64,000 bases of DNA from assembly GCF_017948245.1 (NCBI RefSeq), contig NZ_CP072865.1:3063501-3127500 (forward strand), read 5' to 3'. Below are positions 54,012 to 63,072 of the stretch, piece by piece. Origin of the DNA: Rhizobium sp. NLR16a (GTDB lineage: Bacteria; Pseudomonadota; Alphaproteobacteria; Rhizobiales; Rhizobiaceae). The notes beneath the pieces are model-generated. The model ran no database searches and was not told where the DNA came from. It worked only from the letters and a program-made list of their open reading frames with translations. A program made the position numbers and the translations under genes. Positions within the stretch are counted from its first letter, which is position 1. Every line of letters starts with the position of its first letter.

Positions 54012-55109
54012 ATGTCGCACAATACATTCGGTCACCTCTTCCGCGTAACCACCTGGGGCGAAAGCCACGGTCCGGCGCTCGGCTGCGTCGTCGACGGCTG
54101 CCCTCCAGGTCTGCGCTTCAAGCTCGAAGACCTGCAGGTCTGGCTCGACAAGCGCAAGCCGGGGCAATCCCGCTTCGTCACGCAGCGGCGCGAGGACGAC
54201 CTGGTGAAGGTGCTGTCGGGCGTGATGCTCGATGCCGACGGCGAGACGATGACGACGACAGGCACGCCGATCTCCATGCTGATCGAGAACACCGACCAGC
54301 GTTCCAAGGATTACGGCGAGATCGCCCGGCAATACCGCCCCGGCCATGCCGATTACACCTATGACCTCAAATACGGCATTCGCGACCATCGCGGCGGCGG
54401 CCGCTCCTCGGCGCGCGAAACCGCAGCAAGGGTTGCGGCCGGCGGCATCGCCCGCCTCGTCGTGCCAGGCGTGACCGTGCGTGGCGCGCTGGTGCAGATC
54501 GGCAAGCACAAGATCGACCGCCGCAACTGGGACTGGGACCAGATCGGGCAGAACCCGTTCTTCTCGCCGGATGCGGCGATCGTCCCGGTCTGGGAGGAAT
54601 ATCTCGACGGCATTCGCAAGGCCGGCTCCTCGATCGGCGCGGTCGTCGAAGTGATCGCAGAAGGCGTGCCCGCCGGCCTCGGCGCGCCGATCTATTCGAA
54701 GCTCGACCAGGACATCGCCTCGCTGCTGATGTCGATCAATGCCGTCAAGGGCGTGGAGATCGGCAATGGTTTTGCCGCCGCCGAAACCTCCGGCGAAGAC
54801 AATGCCGACGAAATGCGCATGGGCAATGACGGCACGCCGATCTTCCTTTCCAACAATGCCGGCGGTATTCTGGGCGGGATCTCGACCGGACAGCCGATCG
54901 TCGCGCGTTTCGCCGTCAAGCCGACCTCGTCGATCCTGACCGAACGCCAGTCGATCGACGCCGATGGCAAGAATGTCGACGTGCGCACCAAGGGCCGGCA
55001 CGACCCCTGCGTCGGCATCCGCGCCGTACCCATCGGCGAAGCGATGGTCGCCTGCGCCATTGCCGATCATTATCTTCGGGATCGCGGCCAGACCGGCCGT
55101 CTGAAATAG
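54012..55109 (+). CDS. aroC: chorismate synthase
   Basis: The last shikimate-pathway enzyme, converting EPSP to chorismate with reduced FMN. It is 365 residues long, with [20 protein letters not shown] at the start, [36 protein letters not shown] in the middle, and the conserved [21 protein letters not shown] near the end. The ATG at 54012 is used; a longer frame runs upstream without a family match. Nine bases separate it from the ribB start. Confidence 0.97.
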   Translation: MSHNTFGHLFRVTTWGESHGPALGCVVDGCPPGLRFKLEDLQVWLDKRKPGQSRFVTQRREDDLVKVLSGVMLDADGETMTTTGTPISMLIENTDQRSKDYGEIARQYRPGHADYTYDLKYGIRDHRGGGRSSARETAARVAAGGIARLVVPGVTVRGALVQIGKHKIDRRNWDWDQIGQNPFFSPDAAIVPVWEEYLDGIRKAGSSIGAVVEVIAEGVPAGLGAPIYSKLDQDIASLLMSINAVKGVEIGNGFAAAETSGEDNADEMRMGNDGTPIFLSNNAGGILGGISTGQPIVARFAVKPTSSILTERQSIDADGKNVDVRTKGRHDPCVGIRAVPIGEAMVACAIADHYLRDRGQTGRLK

Positions 55110-55117
55110 GAGCGTCC

Positions 55118-56221
55118 ATGTCTTACGATCAGAAACGCGTCGTCGACGCCATCAGGGCCTTCGAGGCCGGCGAAATTGTCGTCGTCATGGACGACAATGA
55201 CCGCGAGAACGAGGGCGACCTGATCGTTGCCGCCGTGCATACCACGCCGGAGAAGATGGCCTTCATCGTCCGCCACACCTCAGGCATCGTCTGCGCGCCG
55301 ATGCCGAAGGAGGAGGCCAAGCGCCTCAACCTCAACGCCATGGTGGCCGAGAACGATTCGGCCCATACGACGGCCTTCACCGTCTCGGTCGACTTCAAGC
55401 ACGGCACGACGACCGGCATCTCGGCCGACGACCGGACGCTGACGGTGCGCAACCTCGCCAATCCGAATGTCGGGGCCGCCGATTTTGTCCGTCCGGGCCA
55501 TATCTTTCCGCTGATATCGCGTGAAGGCGGCGTGCTGATGCGCTCCGGCCATACGGAAGCGGCCGTCGACCTCTGCCGGCTCGCCGGCCTGCCGCCGATC
55601 GGCGTCATCTCCGAACTGGTCAATGACGACGGCACCGTCACCCGCGGTCCGCAGGTGGTCGATTTCGCCGAGAAGCACGGGCTGAAGCTTGTCTCCGTCG
55701 CCGATCTCATCGCCTATCGCCAGCGGAAGGAAACGCTGGTTGAGCACGGCGCCAGCTTCGACATCGACACGCCGTTCGGCAAGGCCAAGGCCCATACCTA
55801 TGCCCTGCCCTGGGACCCGATGCAGCATCTTGCCGTCGTCTTCGGCGACATCCGCGACGGCGTCGACATTCCGGTGCGCCTGCATCCGGAAAATGTCGCC
55901 GAGGACCTTTTCGGCAGGAAGAGCCCAGTCGATTTCTACATGGAGAAGATCGCTGCGGAAGGCCGCGGCGTCATCGTCTACCTGCGAGAGGGCTCCGTCG
56001 GCGTTGGCCATTACGACAACGGCCGCAAGGCCCGCAACCAGGGCCGCGAAGCCCATGCCGAGGCGCAGACGCGCGAGAGTGAATGGCTGGAAATCGGCCT
56101 CGGCGCCCAGATCCTCAAGGATCTCGGCGTCAGCTCGATCAGGCTGCTCACCAGCCGCGAGCGCCACTATGTCGGCCTGGAAGGTTTCGGGATCAAGATC
56201 AGCAAGACGGAGATCTGCTGA
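55118..56221 (+). CDS. ribB: 3,4-dihydroxy-2-butanone 4-phosphate synthase fused to a degenerate RibA-like domain
   Basis: A 367-residue riboflavin-pathway protein. Residues ~1-205 are a full RibB domain: VVMDDNDRENEGDLI, TSGIVCAPM and GHIFPLISREGGVLMRSGHTEAAVDLCRLAG hold the metal and ribulose-phosphate sites. The remaining ~160 residues follow the GTP cyclohydrolase II pattern (FDIDTPFG, VRLHPENVAEDLFGR, GVIVYLREGSVG), but the zinc cysteines and the GDxFGSxRCDC core are missing. It therefore makes the butanone phosphate, while a separate RibA must make the other precursor. Confidence 0.93.
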   Translation: MSYDQKRVVDAIRAFEAGEIVVVMDDNDRENEGDLIVAAVHTTPEKMAFIVRHTSGIVCAPMPKEEAKRLNLNAMVAENDSAHTTAFTVSVDFKHGTTTGISADDRTLTVRNLANPNVGAADFVRPGHIFPLISREGGVLMRSGHTEAAVDLCRLAGLPPIGVISELVNDDGTVTRGPQVVDFAEKHGLKLVSVADLIAYRQRKETLVEHGASFDIDTPFGKAKAHTYALPWDPMQHLAVVFGDIRDGVDIPVRLHPENVAEDLFGRKSPVDFYMEKIAAEGRGVIVYLREGSVGVGHYDNGRKARNQGREAHAEAQTRESEWLEIGLGAQILKDLGVSSIRLLTSRERHYVGLEGFGIKISKTEIC

Positions 56222-56542
56222 GGCCAGGCCCTCTCCTCCCTCATCAAGGCCACGACTGGCTATCTGATTTCGCTAGCAGATGGCGTTGGCAACAGGCCTC
56301 TGCGCGGTGAATGGGTTCCTCGTGTGCACCCCACTCTCCGTCATGCTCGGCCTTGAGCCGAGCATCCACGCCGCATCCATCAGCAGCAGTCGCATGGATC
56401 CCAGGCTCAAGGCCTGGGATGACGGAGAGTGTGGTTGGCGTTGTTGCCAAAACCGCCGTCGGCGCACAGAAACGCCTTCATTCGGCCGGCTCTCATGACG
56501 GCCTCCCTTGTAAAGGCGAGAGACAGGCAGAGAGTAATTCGA
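56222..56542. other. gap with palindromic repeat after ribB
   Basis: Convergent intergenic DNA of 321 bases. The main content is the composite palindromic repeat at 56330-56435; short ORFs on both strands here read through the repeat and are not believed. Confidence 0.5.
56330..56435. repeat. composite palindromic repeat
   Basis: Left core TCATGCTCGGCCTTGAGCCG, right core CCCAGGCTCAAGGCCTGGG, with outer CCACTCTCCGTCAT and ATGACGGAGAGTGTGG forming inverted ends. Related to elements at 11021, 11329, 26518 and 60058. Confidence 0.65.
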
Positions 56543-57733
56543 CTACCCTCTCCACCCCTCCAAAAGCACCACCTTCTCCACCCCCGCAAACCTCGCCACC
56601 CGCTCGAGCTCCGCCTCCAGCCGCTCCAGCCGCCCGGCCGACGCCCTCACGCCCGGTTCCAGCCAGAGCCGCCTGACGTCGAGCGTTGATTTCTTGCGGT
56701 CGGCCTTCATGTCGATGCGGCCGATCAGGCGGTCGCCTTCGAGCAGCGGGAAGACGTAATAGCCATACTCGCGCTTGGCTTCCGGCACGAAGACCTCGAT
56801 GCGGTAGAAGAAGCCGAACAGGCGTTCGGTGCGGTTGCGATCGCGGATCATCGGGTCGAAGGGGCTGAGCACGCGGATGCGCGGCGGGGCATCGGGATGG
56901 CTGTCGAGCGTCGAGAGGAAATCGGCAAGGGCCCAGGACGGCCGCGCCTTGCCGTCGAGCGCCGGTTCGATCAGCACTTCGGTCAGCTCGTCGCGATGGG
57001 CCGATACCCAGGCCTTGGCCTCGTCGGGCGAGACCAGGTTCCAGAAGGCGGCGATCTCGCCGTGGGTGGCGAAACCGAGGCGGGCAAGCGCGCTGCGGCA
57101 GGCCCAATCGACGAAGTCTTCGCGGCTCACCTCCGGCTCGCGGAACTCAGCGGGGATAACGCGCTCGGTCAGATCATAGATCTTCTGGAAATTCGAGCGG
57201 CCGGCGATGGCGAACTTGCCGGTGTGCCAGAAATATTCGAGCGCCGTCTTGTTCGGATGCCAGTTCCACCAGCCGCCGGAGACATGGCCATCGGCCTTGA
57301 CGTCGCGCGCCAGCATCGCGCCGTCGCGCCGCACACGCTCATAAGTCTCCTCGAAAGCCGCCTCGAAACCCTCGCCGCGCCACTTGCGCCAGCGCTCGAC
57401 GAGGACCTTCTCCTGGTGGCGGAACTTGTGCTTCCAATAGACGAAGAAGGCGCTGGGCAGGATCGAGGCATCGTGCGTCCAGTGCTCGAACAGCGCACGT
57501 TCCTTCTCCAGCAGCGCCTTCAGATGCTCGCGCCGATAGGTCTGGTTGCGGGAAAACAGGATCTGGTGATGCGCCCGCTCCACCGTCTGGATGCTGTCGA
57601 CCTGGACGAAGCCGAGATCGTGGATGAGTTGCAGCAGGCCGGCCTTGGTCAAGGCGCGGTTCGGTGGGGCGCTGAGGCCCTGCTTGGCAAGAAAGACGCG
57701 GCGGGCATCGGAATTGGACAGCAGATTCGTCAT
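56543..57733 (-). CDS. YcaQ/AlkX-type winged-helix DNA glycosylase
   Basis: A 396-residue HTH_42-family protein made of repeated winged helices. The catalytic QxD tripeptide of the YcaQ/AlkX branch is seen as QVD in LGFVQVDSIQTVERAHHQILFSR, about residues 39-41; the AlkZ branch has QxQ instead. Other family blocks are FEHWTHDASILP and the C-terminal FDPMIRDRNRTERLFGFFYRIEVFVP. Known members remove alkylated bases and unhook DNA interstrand crosslinks. It is convergent with ribB. Confidence 0.9.
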   Translation of the reverse strand: MTNLLSNSDARRVFLAKQGLSAPPNRALTKAGLLQLIHDLGFVQVDSIQTVERAHHQILFSRNQTYRREHLKALLEKERALFEHWTHDASILPSAFFVYWKHKFRHQEKVLVERWRKWRGEGFEAAFEETYERVRRDGAMLARDVKADGHVSGGWWNWHPNKTALEYFWHTGKFAIAGRSNFQKIYDLTERVIPAEFREPEVSREDFVDWACRSALARLGFATHGEIAAFWNLVSPDEAKAWVSAHRDELTEVLIEPALDGKARPSWALADFLSTLDSHPDAPPRIRVLSPFDPMIRDRNRTERLFGFFYRIEVFVPEAKREYGYYVFPLLEGDRLIGRIDMKADRKKSTLDVRRLWLEPGVRASAGRLERLEAELERVARFAGVEKVVLLEGWRG

Positions 57734-57827
57734 GGCCGCATCATAATCCGGAAAATCTTCCTAGCCACCCGATATCGACAGGGAGATTTGCTCTTTGTAG
57801 AAGCACTGCTATCAGGTTGGCGCCAGC

Positions 57828-57968
57828 GGCTGCCCCTCACCCTAACCCTCTCCTCGCTCGCGGGGAGAGGGGACGTGCCATACGATAGGCATATGGGAAC
57901 TGAGAGCTCGCGGCTTGTCCCGTCTCCCCGAAAGCGCGGAGACGGTGGCGGTAGCCGGATGAGGGGCT
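57828..57968. repeat. RIME-like intergenic element 3
   Basis: Begins GGCTGCCCCTCACCC and ends GGATGAGGGGCTGG, with inner CTCGCTCGCGGGGAG and TCTCCCCGAAAGCGCGGAGA hairpins; same family as 22530-22672 and 50005-50136, with an opposite internal order. Confidence 0.65.
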
Positions 57969-58011
57969 GGTGTCGGCAATCACCCTGTCGTGAAAAATGC
58001 GAGGGACTGGT

Positions 58012-58686
58012 TTGGACATACAATTCGAAAATGCCGGGGTCAGTTTCGGGGCACGGGTGGCGCTGGAGCCGCTGACGCTCGGCATCCGCGGCAAACGCAT
58101 CGGCGTCATCGGGCTGAACGGCTCGGGCAAGACCACCTTTGCGCGGCTGATCAACGGGCTGACCAAGCCGACCAGTGGTCGCGTCATGGTCAACGGCCGC
58201 GACACGGCCGACGAGAAGACTGTTGTCGCCGATGTCGGCTTCATCTTCCAGTCGCCGCAGAACCAGATCATCCTGCCGATCGTCAAGGACGACATCGCTT
58301 TCGGGCTGAAGCGGCGCGGCTTCAGCAAAGCGGAGATCGAGGCAAAGGTCGAGGGCGTGCTTGCCCGCTTCGGCGCCGAGGCGCTGGCTGATCGCCGCGC
58401 GCACGAGCTTTCCGGCGGCGAACTGCAGGTGGCCGCACTCTGCTCGGTGCTGGCGACCGGCCCCGGCATTCTCATCCTCGACGAGCCGACCAACCAGCTC
58501 GACCTCAAAAACCGGGCACTGGTCGAGAGCATCATCGCCGGACTGCCGGAAAGCGCCATCGTCATCACCCACGACCTCGAACTGATCGCCGGGTTCGAGC
58601 GGGTTCTGCTGTTTCACCAAGGGCGGCTTGCCGCCGATGCGCCGGCGGCCGAAGCCATCGCGCGCTACAGGGAGATCGCCGCCTGA
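58012..58686 (+). CDS. bioM: biotin transporter ATPase BioM (ECF-type)
   Basis: A ~224-residue ATPase of the BioMNY biotin importer: Walker A GLNGSGKTT, the Q-loop FIFQSPQNQ, the signature ELSGGELQVAALCSVLA, Walker B ILILDEPTNQLD and VITHD. It hydrolyses ATP to drive biotin uptake by BioN/BioY. I prefer the TTG at 58012, which follows GAGGG at good spacing and gives LDIQFENAG; an ATG at 57997 is in frame but has no ribosome site. It is coupled to bioN by a shared base. Confidence 0.92.
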   Translation: MDIQFENAGVSFGARVALEPLTLGIRGKRIGVIGLNGSGKTTFARLINGLTKPTSGRVMVNGRDTADEKTVVADVGFIFQSPQNQIILPIVKDDIAFGLKRRGFSKAEIEAKVEGVLARFGAEALADRRAHELSGGELQVAALCSVLATGPGILILDEPTNQLDLKNRALVESIIAGLPESAIVITHDLELIAGFERVLLFHQGRLAADAPAAEAIARYREIAA

Positions 58687-59294
58687 TGCAATCGCTCTAC
58701 GTCGAAGGCAACAGCCGCATGCACCGGCTCTCGCCGCGGGCAAAGCTCCTGTCGCTGACGACCTTCGCCATCCTGCTGTTCATCAACCACAATCTCCTTC
58801 TGCTCTCGGGCGCCGTGCTGGTGGCGGCGGTCCTCTACGGCACGGTCGGCCTGCCGCTCGGCGAGGCGCTGCGACGGCTGCGGCCGATCTTCCTGACGAT
58901 TGCGGTCGTCGCCCTTTTCAACCTCATCTTCAACCCATGGCAGGCAGCGCTCGTGCCCGTGCTGCGGCTGACGGCGCTGATGCTTCTCGCCGCCAGCGTG
59001 ACGGCGACGACGACCATTACCGAGTTCATCGACGAGGTGACGGCGCTCGCCCGCCCGCTCGAACGCACCGGCCGGGTTCAGGCCGACGATATCGGCCTCG
59101 CTCTCGGCCTGGTGCTGCGCTTCGTGCCTGAGATCGTCAACCGTTACCAGGCGATCCGTGAGGCGCACAGGGCTCGGGGGCTGAAGGTCCGGCCGACGAG
59201 CCTGCTCGCGCCGCTGATCATTCTGACACTGAAGGACGCGGATAATGTCGCCGCTGCGATTGACGCGCGCCGCATTCGGCGGCATGGAAGTTAA
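58686..59294 (+). CDS. bioN: biotin transporter coupling protein BioN (EcfT-like)
   Basis: A 202-residue membrane protein of the EcfT family with four or five hydrophobic segments. The coupling motif of the ATPase-contact loop is visible in YQAIREAHRARGLKVRP, which contains the A-R-G signature. Its start shares a base with the bioM stop (TGATG). It transmits ATP hydrolysis in BioM to the substrate component BioY. Confidence 0.92.
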   Translation: MQSLYVEGNSRMHRLSPRAKLLSLTTFAILLFINHNLLLLSGAVLVAAVLYGTVGLPLGEALRRLRPIFLTIAVVALFNLIFNPWQAALVPVLRLTALMLLAASVTATTTITEFIDEVTALARPLERTGRVQADDIGLALGLVLRFVPEIVNRYQAIREAHRARGLKVRPTSLLAPLIILTLKDADNVAAAIDARRIRRHGS

Positions 59295-59315
59295 CGATTT
59301 TTTAATACGGAGTTC

Positions 59316-59882
59316 ATGATGAGCACCCGCGACCTCGTCCTTACCGCCCTCTTTGCCGCGATCATCGTGGCGCTCGGCCTGCTGCCGCCGATCTCGCTCG
59401 GCTTCATTCCGGTGCCGATCACCGCCCAGTCGCTCGGCGTCATGATGGCCGGCGTCGTTCTCGGCGCCCGGCGCGGCGCGATCGCCGTTCTGATCGTGCT
59501 GCTGCTCGTCGCGATTGGCCTGCCGGTGCTTTCCGGCGGCCGCGGCGGCCTCGCGATCTTCGCCTCGCCGACAGCCGGTTTTCTCGTCGGCTGGATCTTT
59601 GCCGCCTTCGTGACCGGCTATCTCAGCGAACGGCTGGTCAACGACAAGCAGTCCGGCCTGGTCCAGACGGTGAGCTTCTTCCTCGCCGCCATGATCGGCG
59701 GGATCATCGTGCTCTACGCCTTCGGCATCACCTATCTCGCAACCGTCGCAGGCCTCGGCTTCACGAAAGCCTTCGTCGGCTCGATGGCCTTCATCCCGGG
59801 CGATGTGATCAAGGCCGTCGTCGCTGCCCTCCTCGGCCGCGCCGTCATGGTCGGCTATCCCCTGCTGCCGGCGCGCGCTTGA
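59316..59882 (+). CDS. bioY: biotin transporter substrate-specific component BioY
   Basis: A 188-residue S component with six hydrophobic segments. The family blocks are seen: FIPVPITAQSLGVMMAGVVLGARRGA, GLPVLSGGRGGLAIFASPTAGFLVGW and the late FIPGDVIKAVVAALLGRAV. It binds biotin in the membrane. The double ATG at 59316/59319 follows a GGAG site. It completes the bioMNY operon; I see no clear BioR-type site upstream of bioM. Confidence 0.95.
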   Translation: MMSTRDLVLTALFAAIIVALGLLPPISLGFIPVPITAQSLGVMMAGVVLGARRGAIAVLIVLLLVAIGLPVLSGGRGGLAIFASPTAGFLVGWIFAAFVTGYLSERLVNDKQSGLVQTVSFFLAAMIGGIIVLYAFGITYLATVAGLGFTKAFVGSMAFIPGDVIKAVVAALLGRAVMVGYPLLPARA

Positions 59883-60230
59883 GCCGCGTAACGGCCGATA
59901 CCTGCTGAGCATTCCGACAATGGCCGCCTTCCGCCGAATGCGGCCACTGTGCGTTGAAGGAAGTCGCGTGGATGCGCGCGTCAAGCCTGAGCAGGAGCAA
60001 GGGTGGAGTGAGCTCTGCGGCAGGGGCCTTGAGCGGGGGGCCTGCCGATCGCTCTCCTCAACCTCCGTCATTCCAGGCCTTGAGCCTGGAATCCATTCCT
60101 CGTGCTGCAAGAGGCCACATGGATGCTCGGGTCAAGCCCGAGCAGGACGGAGAGTGGGGTAAACCCCAAGGCAAGAACCGAGACGGGGAAATCGGACGTC
60201 ATTGCGCGCCCGGCCTCCTCGATTTCACAC
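59883..60230. other. gap with palindromic repeats after bioY
   Basis: A 348-base convergent gap holding the repeat at 60058-60160 and a shorter relative near 59965-60010 (GCGCGTCAAGCCTGAGCAGG). No gene is believed here. Confidence 0.5.
60058..60160. repeat. composite palindromic repeat
   Basis: Left core TTCCAGGCCTTGAGCCTGGAA, right core GCTCGGGTCAAGCCCGAGC, outer CCTCCGTCA and GGACGGAGAGTGGGG. Same family as 56330-56435. Confidence 0.65.
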
Positions 60231-61370
60231 CTAAGCCCGAGACTCCTTCGCCTGAAATTCGGCAGCGCGCTGCCCAAGCCGGTCGAGGAACCCTCGCAAG
60301 ATCCTCCGGATCGGCGGCTCTCCCCATTTGCACACCGCAAGCGACATTGCGCAGACGATCGCGACGGCTAGAACCATTGCCAGGAGCGGCGCCAATCCCA
60401 GAGCAGTCAACCAGTCGAGAAGCTGGACGCCGATGGCGAAATGCAGGAGATAGAGCGGATAGGTCATCGAGCCGAGGGTCTTCACCGATTGAAGGAAGGA
60501 GGCCGGCAGGTGACTGATCCGCTTGCTGTAGCCGACGCTTGCAACGATCGACGCCAGCCCGGCCGCCCAGATAGCGATTGCGGGAAACGACGAGAAGCCA
60601 TGGCCCGCAGCGGCGAGCGTACGGTTGCTGGTGTTCTCGCCTGCCATGTAGATCTGAACAGCCCCCGTCGCCAGGGCGCAGAGGAAACCCAGCCAGGAAA
60701 TTCGGTTCATCCGACCCTGAGAGAGCAGCCATATGTAGATGCCGATAGCGAATTGGCAGCCATAATAGAAGGGAATGGCCCGCCAGGCCGTCTCGGTGAA
60801 TATCGACGGGATGGCTGCATCGGGAAAGGCGTATAAAAGTGCAATGAATGCCGTGCTGGACAGCGACAGGCCTAGCGCCAGGGCGGGCATCCTCGTCTTT
60901 TGCCTAGCCGCGCACATGATGAAGACGATGGCGTAGAAACAGATCTCACATGCCAGCGTCCAATATTGGCCGTCTATCCAGGGCCCGCCGGGATAGAGCG
61001 TGATCGAGCGCAGATAATTCCAGAGGATGCGCCTGTTGACGTCTTGCGTCGCGATGATGATCAGCGTCAGCGATGCGCAGATCCATACCGCTGGGTAGAG
61101 CCGCAGAATGCGCCCCTTGAGAAAGGACAAGGCGCTGGCGGAAGCTGCGGAGTTTACGATGACGAAGCCCGATATGACGAAGAACAATTCGACGCCAACC
61201 CAGCCGGGTTGGGCGATGTTCTCGATCTCGGGCATTGGATACGGTCGGAGATATAAAGGCGAAGCCCAGGAAGCAAATCCAAGATGAAATACGGTCACCA
61301 TCAGCGCGCATACAAATCGCAGTGCGTCGATCCCGTAAATATACGGGCTTCCAGCTTCAGATTTTGCCAT
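60231..61370 (-). CDS. acyltransferase family 3 (OafA/NodX-like) membrane protein
   Basis: A 379-residue integral membrane protein with about ten hydrophobic segments. The acyltransferase-3 signature is present: YGIDALRFVCALMVTVFHLGFAS (conserved R/H near residues 16-32), then GWVGVELFFVISGFVIVNS and FLKGRILRLYPAVWIC. Such proteins O-acetylate surface or secreted sugars such as LPS, capsule, or Nod factor. The ATG at 61368-61370 has GGAG at good spacing; a TTG six codons earlier overlaps it. The substrate cannot be told. Confidence 0.9.
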   Translation of the reverse strand: MAKSEAGSPYIYGIDALRFVCALMVTVFHLGFASWASPLYLRPYPMPEIENIAQPGWVGVELFFVISGFVIVNSAASASALSFLKGRILRLYPAVWICASLTLIIIATQDVNRRILWNYLRSITLYPGGPWIDGQYWTLACEICFYAIVFIMCAARQKTRMPALALGLSLSSTAFIALLYAFPDAAIPSIFTETAWRAIPFYYGCQFAIGIYIWLLSQGRMNRISWLGFLCALATGAVQIYMAGENTSNRTLAAAGHGFSSFPAIAIWAAGLASIVASVGYSKRISHLPASFLQSVKTLGSMTYPLYLLHFAIGVQLLDWLTALGLAPLLAMVLAVAIVCAMSLAVCKWGEPPIRRILRGFLDRLGQRAAEFQAKESRA

Positions 61371-61558
61371 ATTGATTGTCTCCAACACTTATGCCCCGGC
61401 ACCGCCTCGACTGAGATAGGGCGCACATTTCCTGCGACGACCCAAAAATGCATTGCGTGATGCGTTCGTCTAAGCCCGTCGGATCAGTTCTGCAACCCCC
61501 GCGCGTCTGAGATTGCGGCCTGTTTTGCCGGGCTGGAACAGAGTCTTGTTCGGGCAAC

Positions 61559-61579
61559 AAAAAACCGCCTTGAGGCGGT
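61559..61579 (-). terminator. rho-independent terminator of the Gly/Asp peptide gene
   Basis: On the minus strand, ACCGCC pairs with GGCGGT across TCAA and is followed by a run of T's, about 27 bases after the stop codon at 61606. Confidence 0.85.
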
Positions 61580-61605
61580 CGGGCGTTCTATCGATTTCCG
61601 TTGAT

Positions 61606-61803
61606 CTAGTCTCCTCCTCCACCGTCGCCGCCATCGCAGCCCCCGTCATCAGAGACCTCGAACCCAATTCCGCCATCGCCACCCGAATCGGGACTGCGCC
61701 TGGTATTTGCGGTGGTCTGGGCAGTTGTTCCGGCTTTTACCGCGGTTACGGCGAAAGCGAGGAGGCCTGCAACGAGCATGGTCGTCAGAAGATATGAATC
61801 CAA
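61606..61803 (-). CDS. small secreted Gly/Asp-rich peptide
   Basis: A 65-residue protein. Residues 1-24 form a signal peptide (LLTTMLVAGLLAFAVTAVKAG). The mature ~41 residues start Thr/Ala/Gln-rich and end in a very Gly/Asp-rich tail (SGGDGGIGFEVSDDGG, then a single Cys and GGDGGGGD). The start is a TTG at 61801-61803 with AAGGA upstream; the first ATG lies eight codons in and has no ribosome site. A hairpin sits in the leader, and a terminator follows directly, so it is a complete one-gene unit. Calcium/metal binding or a modified secreted peptide are possibilities only. Confidence 0.6.
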   Translation of the reverse strand: MDSYLLTTMLVAGLLAFAVTAVKAGTTAQTTANTRRSPDSGGDGGIGFEVSDDGGCDGGDGGGGD

Positions 61804-61823
61804 TCAGTTTCCTTTCGTTTGCT

Positions 61824-61844
61824 TCAGGAAATCGCGTTTCCTGA
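61824..61844. promoter_or_regulatory. hairpin in the leader of the Gly/Asp peptide gene
   Basis: Perfect 8-base arms TCAGGAAA / TTTCCTGA around TCGCG, 20 bases before the start codon on the minus strand. Could be an operator or a translation-control hairpin. Confidence 0.5.
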
Positions 61845-61946
61845 TCAAAAGTGTAGATTATTTTTCAAGCGCCGCAATAGCACCAATATGAAACTTTCAT
61901 GACATTTCAGCTCGGGTCAAAACGAACCGTGCCCGTGGTTTCCAGC

Positions 61947-62840
61947 CTATTCCATGGTCGGCGGGCCGCCGGATCGACACTCCGCCGTGAACCATTCCGC
62001 AAAGCGGCGAACCGGCTTCTTCGCCCAGGAGCTGGTGATCAGGTAATAGCCTTGAGTCTCTGCCGTCGAAATGTCCGAGAGCACAACGAGGTCGCCGCGA
62101 TCGATCTCTCGCCGGAACACTTCGACAGGGCATAGTGCGACGCCATGCCCAGCGATTACCGCCGTGGCAAGAATGTTGAAGTCCTGGAATATCGGCCCGC
62201 GAAGCGGGTCGGGCGCCGTTATATCAGCCTTTCGGAACCATTCTTTCCAGCCGTCCATGGATTCATCGTGCAGCAGCTCGGCTGCCGCAAAGGGAACGCC
62301 GTCGGCCGTCCAGTTTCGCTTTGCCAGATAATGAATGCTGGCCACCGGCTGGTTGCGCCTGGAGAAAAGCAGGCGGCTCTCCCGTCCCCCTGACACGTCT
62401 TCTCCCATGGTAATGAGAACATCCAGGCTTTCGTCATCGAAGCGCTCTTCCGCTTTTGCATAGACGATCCTGACATCAAGATCAGGATCGCTCTCCCGGA
62501 AAGATGGAAGTGCCGGAACCAGCCAGCGCGACGCGATCGAAGGAATGCATCCCACGGTTATCGAACGCCTATTGTGGTCTCTGCGCATGTTGCCGGTGGC
62601 GTGGGCGATGGCGGCCAGCGAGCCCGAGACGGCCAGATAATATTCGGCGCCCGCCGGCGTCAGTGCAACGCCGCGTCCGGATTTTTGCAGCAGCTTGCGT
62701 CCCATCCATGTCTCCAGATGTTTGACCTGGTGACTGATCGCGGCATGGGTCACGTGCAGTTCGTCTCCGGCCTTTGAAAGACTCATGAGCCGGGCGGTTG
62801 CTTCGAAGGCTCTCAATGCGTTCAGCGGCGGCAATTGCAT
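61947..62840 (-). CDS. LysR-family transcriptional regulator (GcvA-like)
   Basis: A 297-residue regulator. The N-terminal helix-turn-helix is [38 protein letters not shown], the GcvA/AmpR-type form, followed by the linker helix and the periplasmic-binding-fold effector domain ([32 protein letters not shown] and [22 protein letters not shown]). I chose the ATG at 62838-62840 ([14 protein letters not shown]), the family's usual start. It is divergent from the ectC-like gene with a perfect palindrome in the gap, so control of ectC and perhaps the nearby permease is likely. Inducer unknown. Confidence 0.92.
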   Translation of the reverse strand: MQLPPLNALRAFEATARLMSLSKAGDELHVTHAAISHQVKHLETWMGRKLLQKSGRGVALTPAGAEYYLAVSGSLAAIAHATGNMRRDHNRRSITVGCIPSIASRWLVPALPSFRESDPDLDVRIVYAKAEERFDDESLDVLITMGEDVSGGRESRLLFSRRNQPVASIHYLAKRNWTADGVPFAAAELLHDESMDGWKEWFRKADITAPDPLRGPIFQDFNILATAVIAGHGVALCPVEVFRREIDRGDLVVLSDISTAETQGYYLITSSWAKKPVRRFAEWFTAECRSGGPPTME

Positions 62841-62962
62841 CTGTTCGAATTCCTCACATAAGCAGCAGGATCCATTGGCCGCCCGATATGTCAAATCTTT
62901 TAGTATCACTTCGAACGTGCCGGAGAATATCCGATCGCCCTCGGCCCGCGCCAGATTATGTG

Positions 62963-62974
62963 TAGAATATTCTA
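62963..62974. promoter_or_regulatory. perfect 12-bp palindrome, candidate LysR operator
   Basis: TAGAATATTCTA, extended imperfectly to TGTAGAATATTCTAACA, which fits the T-N11-A form of LysR sites. It is 123 bases upstream of the LysR start and 98 bases upstream of ectC. Confidence 0.5.
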
Positions 62975-63072
62975 ACAAGTCTCTCAAATTAGATCATTTG
63001 AAAGAGTCGCGGGTGCAGTGCCTAATGGATCACGGAGATCAACACATCTCAGCCATTCGCGAGGAGACGAAC

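Noticed and set aside
58665..60110. 481-codon open frame on the minus strand opposite bioN and bioY
   Set aside because: Shadow of bioN/bioY that also runs through the palindromic repeats.
62785..63072. In-frame 96-codon N-terminal extension of ectC
   Set aside because: Overlaps the LysR start and the divergent promoter; the ATG at 63073 has a ribosome site and gives the normal EctC length.
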